Of a DNA stretch of 64,000 bases, positions 13,939-28,900 are shown piece after piece (position 1 is the stretch's first letter; every line of letters starts with the position of its first letter). Origin of the DNA: Caprella mutica (Eukaryota; Arthropoda; Malacostraca; Amphipoda; Caprellidae); contig CANNZV010001477.1 in assembly GCA_947561585.1 (NCBI GenBank), forward strand, positions 1 through 64,000. The letters are read 5' to 3'. A model generated the notes under the pieces. It was given only the letters and a program-made list of their open reading frames with translations, was not told the DNA's origin and did no database searches. A program made the translations under genes and the position numbers.

Positions 13939-16900
13939 GAACTAGACCAGTGAGAGAGAAGTAGAACTAGACCAGTGAGAGAGAAATAGAACTAGACCAG
14001 TGAGAGAGAAGTAGAACTAGACCAGTGAGAGAGAAGTAGAACTAGACCAGTGAGAGAGAAGTAGAACTAGACCAGTGAGAGAGAACTAGAACTAGACCAG
14101 TGAGAGAGAAGTAGAACTAGACCAGTGAGAGAGAAATAGAACTAGACCAATGAGAGAGAACTAGAACTAGACCAGTGAGAGAGAAGTAGAACTAGACCAG
14201 TGAGAGAGAAGTAGAACTAGACCAGTGAGAGAGAAGTAGAACTAGACCAATGAGAGAGAAGTAGAACTAGACCAGTGAGAGAGAAGTAGAACTAGACCAG
14301 TGAGAGAGAAATAGAACTAGACCAGTGAGAGAGAACTAGAACTAGACAAGTGAGAGAGAAGTAGAACTAGACCAGTGAGAGAGAAATAGAACTAGACCAG
14401 TGAGAGAGAAGTAGAACTAGACCAGTGAGAGAGAAGTAGAACTAGACCAGTGAGAGAGAAGTAGAACTAGACCAGTGAGAGAGAAGTAGAACTAGACCAG
14501 TGAGAGAGAAATAGAACTAGACCAGTGAGAGAGAAGTAGAACTAGACCAGTGAGAGAGAAGTAGAACTAGACCAGTGAGAGAGAAATAGAACTAGACCAG
14601 TGGGAGAGAAATAGAACTAGACCAATGAGAGAGAAATAGAACTAGACCAATGAGAGAGAAATAGAACTAGACCAGTGGGAGAGAAGTAGAACTAAACCAG
14701 TGAGAGAGAAGTAGAACTAAACCAGTGAGAGAGAAATAGAACTAGACCAGTGAGAGAGAAATAGAACTAGACCAGTGAGAGAGAAGTAGAACTAGACCAG
14801 TGAGAGAGAAGTAGAACTAGACCAGTGAGAGAGAAGTAGAACTAAACCAGTGAGAGAGAAATAGAACTAGACCAGTGAGAGAGAAGTAGAACTAGACCAG
14901 TGAGAGAGAAGTAGAACTAGACCAGTGAGAGAGAAGTAGAACTAGACCAGTGAGAGAGAAGTAGAACTAGACCAGTGAGAGAGAAATAGAACTAGACCAG
15001 TGAGAGAGAAATAGAACTAGACCAGTGAGAGAGAAGTAGAACTAGACCAGTGAGAGAGAAGTAGAACTAGACCAGTGAGAGAGAAATAGAAATAGACCAG
15101 TGAGAGAGAAATAGAAATAGACCAGTGAGAGAGAAGTAGAACTAGACCAGTGAGAGAGAAATAGAACTAGACCAATGAGAGAGAAATAGAACTAGACCAA
15201 TGAGAGAGAAATAGAACTAGACCAGTGGGAGAGAAGTAGAACTAAACCAGTGAGAGAGAAATAGAACTAGACCAGTGAGAGAGAAGTAGAACTAGACCAG
15301 TGAGAGAGAAGTAGAACTAGACCAGTGAGAGAGAAATAGAACTAGACCAGTGAGAGAGAAATAGAACTAGACCAGTGAGAGAGAAATAGAACTAGACCAG
15401 TGAGAGAGAAGTAGAACTAGACCAGTGAGAGAGAAATAGAACTAGACCAATGAGAGAGAAATAGAAATAGACCAGTGAGAGAGAAGTAGAACTAGACCAG
15501 TGAGAGAGAAATAGAACTAGACCAGTGAGAGAGAAATAGAACTAGACCAATGAGAGAGAAATAGAACTAGACCAGTGAGAGAGAAATAGAACTAGACCAG
15601 TGAGAGAGAAGTAGAACTAGACCAGTGAGATAGAGATAGAACTAGACCAGTGAGAGAGAAATAGAACTAGACCAATGAGATAGAAGTAGAACTAGACCAG
15701 TGAGAGAGAAATAGAACTAGACCAGTGAGAGAGAAATAGAACTAGACCAGTGAGAGAGAAGTAGAACTAGACCAGTGAGATAGAGATAGAACTAGACCAG
15801 TGAGAGAGAAATAGAACTAGACCAATGAGATAGAAGTAGAACTAGACCAGTGAGAGAGAAGTAGAACTAGACCAGTGAGAGAGAAATAGAACTAGACCAG
15901 TGAGAGAGAAATAGAACTAGACCAGTGAGAGAGAAATAGAACTAGACCAGTGAGAGAGAAATAGAACTAGACCAGTGAGAGAGAAATAGAACTAGACCAG
16001 TGAGAGAGAAGTAGAACTAGACCAATGAGATAGAGATAGAACTAGACCAGTGAGAGAGAAATAGAACTAGACCAATGAGATAGAGATAGAACTAGACCAA
16101 TGAGATAGAGATAGAACTAGACCAATGAGAGAGAACTAGAACTAGACCAGTGAGAGAGAAGTAGAACTAGACCAGTGAGAGAGAAGTAGAACTAGACCAG
16201 TGAGAGAGAAATAGAACTAGACCAGTGAGAGAGAAGTAGAACTAGACCAGTGAGAGAGAAGAAGAACTAGACCAGTGAGAGAGAAATAGAACTAGACCAG
16301 TGAGAGAGAACTAGAACTAGACCAGTGAGATAGAGATAGAACTAGACCAATGAGAGAGAACTAGACCAGTGAGAGAGAAGTAGAACTAGACCAGTGAGAG
16401 AGAAATAGAACTAGACCAGTGAGAGAGAAGTAGAACTAGACCAGTGAGAGAGAAGTAGAACTAGACCAGTGAGAGAGAAGTTGAACTAGACCAGTGAGAG
16501 AGAACTAGAACTAGACCAGTGAGAGAGAAGTAGAACTAGACCAGTGAGAGAGAAATAGAACTAGACCAATGAGAGAGAACTAGAACTAGACCAGTGAGAG
16601 AGAAGTAGAACTAGACCAGTGAGAGAGAAGTAGAACTAGACCAGTGAGAGAGAAGTAGAACTAGACCAGTGAGAGAGAAGTAGAACTAGACCAGTGAGAG
16701 AGAAGTAGAACTAGACCAGTGAGAGAGAAGTAGAACTACACCAATGAGATAGAAGTAGAACTAGACCAGTGAGAGAGAAGTAGAACTAGACCAGTGAGAG
16801 AGAAATAGAACTAGACCAGTGAGAGAGAAATAGAATTAGACCAGTGAGAGAGAAATAGAACTAGACCAGTGAGAGAGAAATAGAACTAGACCAGTGAGAG

Positions 16901-19070
16901 AGAAATAGAACTAGACCAGTGAGAGAGAAGTAGAACTAGACCAATGAGATAGAGATAGAACTAGACCAGTGAGAGAGAAATAGAACTAGACCAATGAGAT
17001 AGAGATAGAACTAGACCAATGAGATAGAGATAGAACTAGACCAATGAGAGAGAACTAGAACTAGACCAGTGAGAGAGAAGTAGAACTAGACCAGTGAGAG
17101 AGAAGTAGAACTAGACCAGTGAGAGAGAAATAGAACTAGACCAGTGAGAGAGAACTAGAACTAGACCAGTGAGATAGAGATAGAACTAGACCAATGAGAG
17201 AGAACTAGACCAGTGAGAGAGAAGTAGAACTAGACCAGTGAGAGAGAAATAGAACTAGACCAGTGAGAGAGAAGTAGAACTAGACCAGTGAGAGAGAAGT
17301 AGAACTAGACCAGTGAGAGAGAACTAGAACTAGACCAGTGAGAGAGAAGTAGAACTAGACCAGTGAGAGAGAAATAGAACTAGACCAATGAGAGAGAACT
17401 AGAACTAGACCAGTGAGAGAGAAGTAGAACTAGACCAGTGAGAGAGAAGTAGAACTAGACCAGTGAGAGAGAAGTAGAACTAGACCAGTGAGAGAGAAAT
17501 AGAACTAGACCAGTGAGAGAGAACTAGAACTAGACCAGTGAGAGAGAAGTAGAACTAGACCAGTGAGAGAGAAATAGAACTAGACCAGTGAGAGAGAAGT
17601 AGAACTAGACCAGTGAGAGAGAAGTAGAACTAGACCAGTGAGAGAGAAATAGAACTAGACCAGTGAGAGAGAAATAGAACTAGACCAGTGAGAGAGAAGT
17701 AGAACTAGACCAGTGAGAGAGTAGTAGAACTAGACCAGTGAGAGAGAAATAGAACTAGACCAGTGAGAGAGAAATAGAACTAGACCAATGAGAGAGAAAT
17801 AGAACTAGACCAATGAGAGAGAAATAGAACTAGACCAGTGGGAGAGAAGTAGAACTAAACCAGTGAGAGAGAAGTAGAACTAGACCAGTGAGAGAGAAGT
17901 AGAACTAGACCAGTGAGAGAGAAGTAGAACTAGACCAGTGAGAGAGAAATAGAACTAGACCAGTGAGAGAGAAATAGAACTAGACCAGTGAGAGAGAAAT
18001 AGAACTAGACCAGTGAGAGAGAAGTAGAACTAGACCAGTGAGAGAGAAATAGAACTAGACCAATGAGAGAGAAATAGAAATAGACCAGTGAGAGAGAAGT
18101 AGAACTAGACCAGTGAGAGAGAAATAGAACTAGACCAGTGAGAGAGAAATAGAACTAGACCAATGAGAGAGAAATAGAACTAGACCAGTGAGAGAGAAAT
18201 AGAACTAGACCAGTGAGAGAGAAGTAGAACTAGACCAGTGAGATAGAGATAGAACTAGACCAGTGAGAGAGAAATAGAACTAGACCAATGAGATAGAAGT
18301 AGAACTAGACCAGTGAGAGAGAAATAGAACTAGACCAGTGAGAGAGAAATAGAACTAGACCAGTGAGAGAGAAGTAGAACTAGACCAGTGAGATAGAGAT
18401 AGAACTAGACCAGTGAGAGAGAAATAGAACTAGACCAATGAGATAGAAGTAGAACTAGACCAGTGAGAGAGAAGTAGAACTAGACCAGTGAGAGAGAAAT
18501 AGAACTAGACCAGTGAGAGAGAAATAGAACTAGACCAGTGAGAGAGAAATAGAACTAGACCAGTGAGAGAGAAATAGAACTAGACCAGTGAGAGAGAAAT
18601 AGAACTAGACCAGTGAGAGAGAAGTAGAACTAGACCAATGAGATAGAGATAGAACTAGACCAGTGAGAGAGAAATAGAACTAGACCAATGAGATAGAGAT
18701 AGAACTAGACCAATGAGATAGAGATAGAACTAGACCAATGAGAGAGAACTAGAACTAGACCAGTGAGAGAGAAATAGAACTAGACCAGTGAGAGAGAAGT
18801 AGAACTAGACCAGTGAGATAGAGATAGAACTAGACCAGTGAGAGAGAAATAGAACTAGACCAATGAGATAGAAGTAGAACTAGACCAGTGAGAGAGAAGT
18901 AGAACTAGACCAGTGAGAGAGAAATAGAACTAGACCAGTGAGAGAGAAGTAGAACTAGACCAGTGAGAGAGAAGAAGAACTAGACCAGTGAGAGAGAAAT
19001 ATAACTAGACCAGTGAGAGAGAACTAGAACTAGACCAGTGAGATAGAGATAGAACTAGACCAATGAGAGA
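13939..19070. repeat. Higher-order repeat block, 5132 bp
   Basis: A rare unit lacking six bases (GAGAGAGAACTAGACCAGTG) starts its GAAC at 8307, 10201, 12045, 13939, 16358, 17202, 19071, 21490, 24209, 25903 and 28316. The interval 13939 to 16358 is 2419 bp, the same as 19071 to 21490, and 25903 to 28316 is 2413 bp with one extra 6-base loss near 27620. An independent landmark, TATAAC in place of TAGAAC, occurs at 13868 and 19000, also 5132 bp apart. The array therefore expanded in multi-kilobase blocks. Confidence 0.85.
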
Positions 19071-22000
19071 GAACTAGACCAGTGAGAGAGAAGTAGAACT
19101 AGACCAGTGAGAGAGAAATAGAACTAGACCAGTGAGAGAGAAGTAGAACTAGACCAGTGAGAGAGAAGTAGAACTAGACCAGTGAGAGAGAAGTAGAACT
19201 AGACCAGTGAGAGAGAACTAGAACTAGACCAGTGAGAGAGAAGTAGAACTAGACCAGTGAGAGAGAAATAGAACTAGACCAATGAGAGAGAACTAGAACT
19301 AGACCAGTGAGAGAGAAGTAGAACTAGACCAGTGAGAGAGAAGTAGAACTAGACCAGTGAGAGAGAAGTAGAACTAGACCAATGAGAGAGAAGTAGAACT
19401 AGACCAGTGAGAGAGAAGTAGAACTAGACCAGTGAGAGAGAAATAGAACTAGACCAGTGAGAGAGAACTAGAACTAGACAAGTGAGAGAGAAGTAGAACT
19501 AGACCAGTGAGAGAGAAATAGAACTAGACCAGTGAGAGAGAAGTAGAACTAGACCAGTGAGAGAGAAGTAGAACTAGACCAGTGAGAGAGAAGTAGAACT
19601 AGACCAGTGAGAGAGAAGTAGAACTAGACCAGTGAGAGAGAAATAGAACTAGACCAGTGAGAGAGAAGTAGAACTAGACCAGTGAGAGAGAAGTAGAACT
19701 AGACCAGTGAGAGAGAAATAGAACTAGACCAATGAGAGAGAAATAGAACTAGACCAGTGGGAGAGAAATAGAACTAGACCAATGAGAGAGAAATAGAACT
19801 AGACCAATGAGAGAGAAATAGAACTAGACCAGTGGGAGAGAAGTAGAACTAAACCAGTGAGAGAGAAATAGAACTAGACCAGTGAGAGAGAAATAGAACT
19901 AGACCAGTGAGAGAGAAATAGAACTAGACCAATGAGAGAGAAATAGAACTAGACCAGTGGGAGAGAAGTAGAACTAAACCAGTGAGAGAGAAATAGAACT
20001 AGACCAGTGAGAGAGAAGTAGAACTAGACCAGTGAGAGAGAAGTAGAACTAGACCAGTGAGAGAGAAGTAGAACTAGACCAGTGAGAGAGAAGTAGAACT
20101 AGACCAGTGAGAGAGAAATAGAACTAGACCAGTGAGAGAGAAATAGAACTAGACCAGTGAGAGAGAAGTAGAACTAGACCAGTGAGAGAGAAGTAGAACT
20201 AGACCAGTGAGAGAGAAATAGAAATAGACCAGTGAGAGAGAAATAGAAATAGACCAGTGAGAGAGAAGTAGAACTAGACCAGTGAGAGAGAAATAGAACT
20301 AGACCAATGAGAGAGAAATAGAACTAGACCAATGAGAGAGAAATAGAACTAGACCAGTGGGAGAGAAGTAGAACTAAACCAGTGAGAGAGAAATAGAACT
20401 AGACCAGTGAGAGAGAAGTAGAACTAGACCAGTGAGAGAGAAGTAGAACTAGACCAGTGAGAGAGAAATAGAACTAGACCAGTGAGAGAGAAATAGAACT
20501 AGACCAGTGAGAGAGAAATAGAACTAGACCAGTGAGAGAGAAGTAGAACTAGACCAGTGAGAGAGAAATAGAACTAGACCAATGAGAGAGAAATAGAAAT
20601 AGACCAGTGAGAGAGAAGTAGAACTAGACCAGTGAGAGAGAAATAGAACTAGACCAGTGAGAGAGAAATAGAACTAGACCAATGAGAGAGAAATAGAACT
20701 AGACCAGTGAGAGAGAAATAGAACTAGACCAGTGAGAGAGAAGTAGAACTAGACCAGTGAGATAGAGATAGAACTAGACCAGTGAGAGAGAAATAGAACT
20801 AGACCAATGAGATAGAAGTAGAACTAGACCAGTGAGAGAGAAATAGAACTAGACCAGTGAGAGAGAAATAGAACTAGACCAGTGAGAGAGAAGTAGAACT
20901 AGACCAGTGAGATAGAGATAGAACTAGACCAGTGAGAGAGAAATAGAACTAGACCAATGAGATAGAAGTAGAACTAGACCAGTGAGAGAGAAGTAGAACT
21001 AGACCAGTGAGAGAGAAATAGAACTAGACCAGTGAGAGAGAAATAGAACTAGACCAGTGAGAGAGAAATAGAACTAGACCAGTGAGAGAGAAATAGAACT
21101 AGACCAGTGAGAGAGAAATAGAACTAGACCAGTGAGAGAGAAGTAGAACTAGACCAATGAGATAGAGATAGAACTAGACCAGTGAGAGAGAAATAGAACT
21201 AGACCAATGAGATAGAGATAGAACTAGACCAATGAGATAGAGATAGAACTAGACCAATGAGAGAGAACTAGAACTAGACCAGTGAGAGAGAAGTAGAACT
21301 AGACCAGTGAGAGAGAAGTAGAACTAGACCAGTGAGAGAGAAATAGAACTAGACCAGTGAGAGAGAAGTAGAACTAGACCAGTGAGAGAGAAGAAGAACT
21401 AGACCAGTGAGAGAGAAATAGAACTAGACCAGTGAGAGAGAACTAGAACTAGACCAGTGAGATAGAGATAGAACTAGACCAATGAGAGAGAACTAGACCA
21501 GTGAGAGAGAAGTAGAACTAGACCAGTGAGAGAGAAATAGAACTAGACCAGTGAGAGAGAAGTAGAACTAGACCAGTGAGAGAGAAGTAGAACTAGACCA
21601 GTGAGAGAGAAGTTGAACTAGACCAGTGAGAGAGAACTAGAACTAGACCAGTGAGAGAGAAGTAGAACTAGACCAGTGAGAGAGAAATAGAACTAGACCA
21701 ATGAGAGAGAACTAGAACTAGACCAGTGAGAGAGAAGTAGAACTAGACCAGTGAGAGAGAAGTAGAACTAGACCAGTGAGAGAGAAGTAGAACTAGACCA
21801 GTGAGAGAGAAGTAGAACTAGACCAGTGAGAGAGAAGTAGAACTAGACCAGTGAGAGAGAAGTAGAACTAGACCAGTGAGAGAGAAATAGAACTAGACCA
21901 GTGAGAGAGAACTAGAACTAGACCAGTGAGAGAGAAGTAGAACTAGACCAGTGAGAGAGAAATAGAACTAGACCAGTGAGAGAGAAGTAGAACTAGACCA

Positions 22001-25000
22001 GTGAGAGAGAAGTAGAACTAGACCAGTGAGAGAGAAGTAGAACTAGACCAGTGAGAGAGAAATAGAACTAGACCAGTGAGAGAGAAGTAGAACTAGACCA
22101 GTGAGAGAGAAGTAGAACTAGACCAGTGAGAGAGAAATAGAACTAGACCAATGAGAGAGAAATAGAACTAGACCAGTGGGAGAGAAATAGAACTAGACCA
22201 ATGAGAGAGAAATAGAACTAGACCAATGAGAGAGAAATAGAACTAGACCAGTGGGAGAGAAGTAGAACTAAACCAGTGAGAGAGAAATAGAACTAGACCA
22301 GTGAGAGAGAAATAGAACTAGACCAGTGAGAGAGAAATAGAACTAGACCAATGAGAGAGAAATAGAACTAGACCAGTGGGAGAGAAGTAGAACTAGACCA
22401 GTGAGAGAGAAGTAGAACTAGACCAGTGAGAGAGAAATAGAACTAGACCAGTGAGAGAGAAGTAGAACTAGACCAGTGAGAGAGAAGTAGAACTAGACCA
22501 GTGAGAGAGAAATAGAACTAGACCAGTGAGAGAGAAGTAGAACTAGACCAGTGAGAGAGAAGTAGAACTAGACCAGTGAGAGAGAAGTAGAACTAGACCA
22601 GTGAGAGAGAACTAGAACTAGACCAGTGAGAGAGAAGTAGAACTAGACCAGTGAGAGAGAAATAGAACTAGACCAATGAGAGAGAACTAGAACTAGACCA
22701 GTGAGAGAGAAGTAGAACTAGACCAGTGAGAGAGAAGTAGAACTAGACCAGTGAGAGAGAAGTAGAACTAGACCAGTGAGAGAGAAGTAGAACTAGACCA
22801 GTGAGAGAGAAATAGAACTAGACCAGTGAGAGAGAACTAGAACTAGACCAGTGAGAGAGAACTAGAACTAGACCAGTGAGAGAGAAATAGAACTAGACCA
22901 GTGAGAGAGAAGTAGAACTAGACCAGTGAGAGAGAAGTAGAACTAGACCAGTGAGAGAGAAGTAGAACTAGACCAGTGAGAGAGAAATAGAACTAGACCA
23001 GTGAGAGAGAAGTAGAACTAGACCAGTGAGAGAGAAGTAGAACTAGACCAGTGAGAGAGAAATAGAACTAGACCAGTGAGAGAGAAATAGAACTAGACCA
23101 ATGAGAGAGAAATAGAACTAGACCAATGAGAGAGAAATAGAACTAGACCAGTGGGAGAGAAGTAGAACTAAACCAGTGAGAGAGAAATAGAACTAGACCA
23201 GTGAGAGAGAAGTAGAACTAGACCAGTGAGAGAGAAGTAGAACTAGACCAGTGAGAGAGAAATAGAACTAGACCAGTGAGAGAGAAATAGAACTAGACCA
23301 GTGAGAGAGAAATAGAACTAGACCAGTGAGAGAGAAGTAGAACTAGACCAGTGAGAGAGAAATAGAACTAGACCAATGAGAGAGAAATAGAAATAGACCA
23401 GTGAGAGAGAAGTAGAACTAGACCAGTGAGAGAGAAATAGAACTAGACCAGTGAGAGAGAAATAGAACTAGACCAATGAGAGAGAAATAGAACTAGACCA
23501 GTGAGAGAGAAATAGAACTAGACCAGTGAGAGAGAAGTAGAACTAGACCAGTGAGATAGAGATTGAACTAGACCAGTGAGAGAGAAATAGAACTAGACCA
23601 ATGAGATAGAAGTAGAACTAGACCAGTGAGAGAGAAATAGAACTAGACCAGTGAGAGAGAAATAGAACTAGACCAGTGAGAGAGAAGTAGAACTAGACCA
23701 GTGAGATAGAGATAGAACTAGACCAGTGAGAGAGAAATAGAACTAGACCAATGAGATAGAAGTAGAACTAGACCAGTGAGAGAGAAGTAGAACTAGACCA
23801 GTGAGAGAGAAATAGAACTAGACCAGTGAGAGAGAAATAGAATTAGACCAGTGAGAGAGAAATAGAACTAGACCAGTGAGAGAGAAATAGAACTAGACCA
23901 GTGAGAGAGAAATAGAACTAGACCAGTGAGAGAGAAGTAGAACTAGACCAATGAGATAGAGATAGAACTAGACCAGTGAGAGAGAAATAGAACTAGACCA
24001 ATGAGATAGAGATAGAACTAGACCAATGAGATAGAGATAGAACTAGACCAATGAGAGAGAACTAGAACTAGACCAGTGAGAGAGAAGTAGAACTAGACCA
24101 GTGAGAGAGAAGTAGAACTAGACCAGTGAGAGAGAAATAGAACTAGACCAGTGAGAGAGAACTAGAACTAGACCAGTGAGATAGAGATAGAACTAGACCA
24201 ATGAGAGAGAACTAGACCAGTGAGAGAGAAGTAGAACTAGACCAGTGAGAGAGAAATAGAACTAGACCAGTGAGAGAGAAGTAGAACTAGACCAGTGAGA
24301 GAGAAGTAGAACTAGACCAGTGAGAGAGAAGTAGAACTAGACCAGTGAGAGAGAACTAGAACTAGACCAGTGAGAGAGAAGTAGAACTAGACCAGTGAGA
24401 GAGAAATAGAACTAGACCAATGAGAGAGAACTAGAACTAGACCAGTGAGAGAGAAGTAGAACTAGACCAGTGAGAGAGAAGTAGAACTAGACCAGTGAGA
24501 GAGAAGTAGAACTAGACCAGTGAGAGAGAAATAGAACTAGACCAGTGAGAGAGAACTAGAACTAGACCAGTGAGAGAGAAGTAGAACTAGACCAGTGAGA
24601 GAGAAGTAGAACTAGACCAGTGAGAGAGTAGTAGAACTAGACCAGTGAGAGAGAAATAGAACTAGACCAGTGAGAGAGAAATAGAACTAGACCAATGAGA
24701 GAGAAATAGAACTAGACCAATGAGAGAGAAATAGAACTAGACCAGTGGGAGAGAAGTAGAACTAAACCAGTGAGAGAGAAGTAGAACTAGACCAGTGAGA
24801 GAGAAGTAGAACTAGACCAGTGAGAGAGAAGTAGAACTAGACCAGTGAGAGAGAAATAGAACTAGACCAGTGAGAGAGAAATAGAACTAGACCAGTGAGA
24901 GAGAAATAGAACTAGACCAGTGAGAGAGAAGTAGAACTAGACCAGTGAGAGAGAAATAGAACTAGACCAATGAGAGAGAAATAGAAATAGACCAGTGAGA

Positions 25001-25902
25001 GAGAAGTAGAATTAGACCAGTGAGAGAGAAATAGAACTAGACCAGTGAGAGAGAAATAGAACTAGACCAATGAGAGAGAAATAGAACTAGACCAGTGAGA
25101 GAGAAATAGAACTAGACCAGTGAGAGAGAAGTAGAACTAGACCAGTGAGATAGAGATAGAACTAGACCAGTTAGAGAGAAATAGAACTAGACCAATGAGA
25201 TAGAAGTAGAACTAGACCAGTGAGAGAGAAATAGAACTAGACCAGTGAGAGAGAAATAGAACTAGACCAGTGAGAGAGAAGTAGAACTAGACCAGTGAGA
25301 TAGAGATAGAACTAGACCAGTGAGAGAGAAATAGAACTAGACCAATGAGATAGAAGTAGAACTAGACCAGTGAGAGAGAAGTAGAACTAGACCAGTGAGA
25401 GAGAAATAGAACTAGACCAGTGAGAGAGAAATAGAACTAGACCAGTGAGAGAGAAATAGAACTAGACCAGTGAGAGAGAAATAGAACTAGACCAGTGAGA
25501 GAGAAATAGAACTAGACCAGTGAGAGAGAAATAGAACTAGACCAGTGAGAGAGAAGTAGAACTAGACCAATGAGATAGAGATAGAACTAGACCAGTGAGA
25601 GAGAAATAGAACTAGACCAATGAGATAGAGATAGAACTAGACCAATGAGAGAGAACTAGAACTAGACCAGTGAGAGAGAAGTAGAACTAGACCAGTGAGA
25701 GAGAAGTAGAACTAGACCAGTGAGAGAGAAATAGAACTAGACCAGTGAGAGAGAAATAGAACTAGACCAGTGAGAGAGAAGTAGAACTAGACCAGTGAGA
25801 GAGAAGAAGAACTAGACCAGTGAGAGAGAAATATAACTAGACCAGTGAGAGAGAACTAGAACTAGACCAGTGAGATAGAGATAGAACTAGACCAATGAGA
25901 GA
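19071..25902. repeat. Higher-order repeat block, 6832 bp
   Basis: This is the next super-period after the 5132-bp block. The TATAAC landmark recurs at 19000 and 25832, and the 6-base-deletion landmark at 19071 and 25903, both 6832 bp apart. The difference from the 5132-bp block is exactly 1700 bp, or 68 monomers, so the blocks differ by a whole-monomer insertion or deletion. Confidence 0.8.
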
Positions 25903-28900
25903 GAACTAGACCAGTGAGAGAGAAGTAGAACTAGACCAGTGAGAGAGAAATAGAACTAGACCAGTGAGAGAGAAGTAGAACTAGACCAGTGAGAGAGAAG
26001 TAGAACTAGACCAGTGAGAGAGAAGTAGAACTAGACCAGTGAGAGAGAACTAGAACTAGACCAGTGAGAGAGAAGTAGAACTAGACCAGTGAGAGAGAAA
26101 TAGAACTAGACCAATGAGAGAGAACTAGAACTAGACCAGTGAGAGAGAAGTAGAACTAGACCAGTGAGAGAGAAGTAGAACTAGACCAGTGAGAGAGAAG
26201 TAGAACTAGACCAATGAGAGAGAAGTAGAACTAGACCAGTGAGAGAGAAGTAGAACTAGACCAGTGAGAGAGAAATAGAACTAGACCAGTGAGAGAGAAC
26301 TAGAACTAGACAAGTGAGAGAGAAGTAGAACTAGACCAGTGAGAGAGAAGTAGAACTAGACCAGTGAGAGAGAAGTAGAACTAGACCAGTGAGAGAGAAG
26401 TAGAACTAGACCAGTGAGAGAGAAATAGAACTAGACCAGTGAGAGAGAAGTAGAACTAGACCAGTGAGAGAGAAGTAGAACTAGACCAGTGAGAGAGAAG
26501 TAGAACTAGACCAGTGAGAGAGAAATAGAACTAGACCAATGAGAGAGAAATAGAACTAGACCAGTGGGAGAGAAATAGAACTAGACCAATGAGAGAGAAA
26601 TAGAACTAGACCAATGAGAGAGAAATAGAACTAGACCAGTGGGAGAGAAGTAGAACTAAACCAGTGAGAGAGAAATAGAACTAGACCAGTGAGAGAGAAA
26701 TAGAACTAGACCAGTGAGAGAGAAATAGAACTAGACCAATGAGAGAGAAATAGAACTAGACCAGTGGGAGAGAAGTAGAACTAAACCAGTGAGAGAGAAA
26801 TAGAACTAGACCAGTGAGAGAGAAGTAGAACTAGACCAGTGAGAGAGAAGTAGAACTAGACCAGTGAGAGAGAAGTAGAACTAGACCAGTGAGAGAGAAG
26901 TAGAACTAGACCAGTGAGAGAGAAATAGAACTAGACCAGTGAGAGAGAAATAGAACTAGACCAGTGAGAGAGAAGTAGAACTAGACCAGTGAGAGAGAAG
27001 TAGAACTAGACCAGTGAGAGAGAAATAGAAATAGACCAGTGAGAGAGAAATAGAAATAGACCAGTGAGAGAGAAGTAGAACTAGACCAGTGAGAGAGAAA
27101 TAGAACTAGACCAATGAGAGAGAAATAGAACTAGACCAATGAGAGAGAAATAGAACTAGACCAGTGGGAGAGAAGTAGAACTAAACCAGTGAGAGAGAAA
27201 TAGAACTAGACCAGTGAGAGAGAAGTAGAACTAGACCAGTGAGAGAGAAGTAGAACTAGACCAGTGAGAGAGAAATAGAACTAGACCAGTGAGAGAGAAA
27301 TAGAACTAGACCAGTGAGAGAGAAATAGAACTAGACCAGTGAGAGAGAAGTAGAACTAGACCAGTGAGAGAGAAATAGAACTAGACCAATGAGAGAGAAA
27401 TAGAAATAGACCAGTGAGAGAGAAGTAGAACTAGACCAGTGAGAGAGAAATAGAACTAGACCAGTGAGAGAGAAATAGAACTAGACCAATGAGAGAGAAA
27501 TAGAACTAGACCAGTGAGAGAGAAATAGAACTAGACCAGTGAGAGAGAAGTAGAACTAGACCAGTGAGATAGAGATAGAACTAGACCAGTGAGAGAGAAA
27601 TAGAACTAGACCAATGAGATAGAACTAGACCAGTGAGAGAGAAATAGAACTAGACCAGTGAGAGAGAAATAGAACTAGACCAGTGAGAGAGAAATAGAAC
27701 TAGACCAGTGAGAGAGAAGTAGAACTAGACCAGTGAGATAGAGATAGAACTAGACCAGTGAGAGAGAAATAGAACTAGACCAATGAGATAGAAGTAGAAC
27801 TAGACCAGTGAGAGAGAAGTAGAACTAGACCAGTGAGAGAGAAATAGAACTAGACCAGTGAGAGAGAAATAGAACTAGACCAGTGAGAGAGAAATAGAAC
27901 TAGACCAGTGAGAGAGAAATAGAACTAGACCAGTGAGAGAGAAATAGAACTAGACCAGTGAGAGAGAAGTAGAACTAGACCAATGAGATAGAGATAGAAC
28001 TAGACCAGTGAGAGAGAAATAGAACTAGACCAATGAGATAGAGATAGAACTAGACCAATGAGATAGAGATAGAACTAGACCAATGAGAGAGAACTAGAAC
28101 TAGACCAGTGAGAGAGAAGTAGAACTAGACCAGTGAGAGAGAAGTAGAACTAGACCAGTGAGAGAGAAATAGAACTAGACCAGTGAGAGAGAAGTAGAAC
28201 TAGACCAGTGAGAGAGAAGAAGAACTAGACCAGTGAGAGAGAAATAGAACTAGACCAGTGAGAGAGAACTAGAACTAGACCAGTGAGATAGAGATAGAAC
28301 TAGACCAATGAGAGAGAACTAGACCAGTGAGAGAGAAGTAGAACTAGACCAGTGAGAGAGAAATAGAACTAGACCAGTGAGAGAGAAGTAGAACTAGACC
28401 AGTGAGAGAGAAGTAGAACTAGACCAGTGAGAGAGAAGTTGAACTAGACCAGTGAGAGAGAACTAGAACTAGACCAGTGAGAGAGAAGTAGAACTAGACC
28501 AGTGAGAGAGAAGTAGAACTAGACCAGTGAGAGAGAAATAGAACTAGACCAATGAGAGAGAACTAGAACTAGACCAGTGAGAGAGAAGTAGAACTAGACC
28601 AGTGAGAGAGAAGTAGAACTAGACCAGTGAGAGAGAAGTAGAACTAGACCAGTGAGAGAGAAGTAGAACTAGACCAGTGAGAGAGAAGTAGAACTAGACC
28701 AGTGAGAGAGAAATAGAACTAGACCAGTGAGAGAGAACTAGAACTAGACCAGTGAGAGAGAAATAGAACTAGACCAGTGAGAGAGAAGTAGAACTAGACC
28801 AGTGAGAGAGAAGTAGAACTAGACCAGTGAGAGAGAAGTAGAACTAGACCAGTGAGAGAGAAGTAGAACTAGACCAGTGAGAGAGAAGTAGAACTAGACC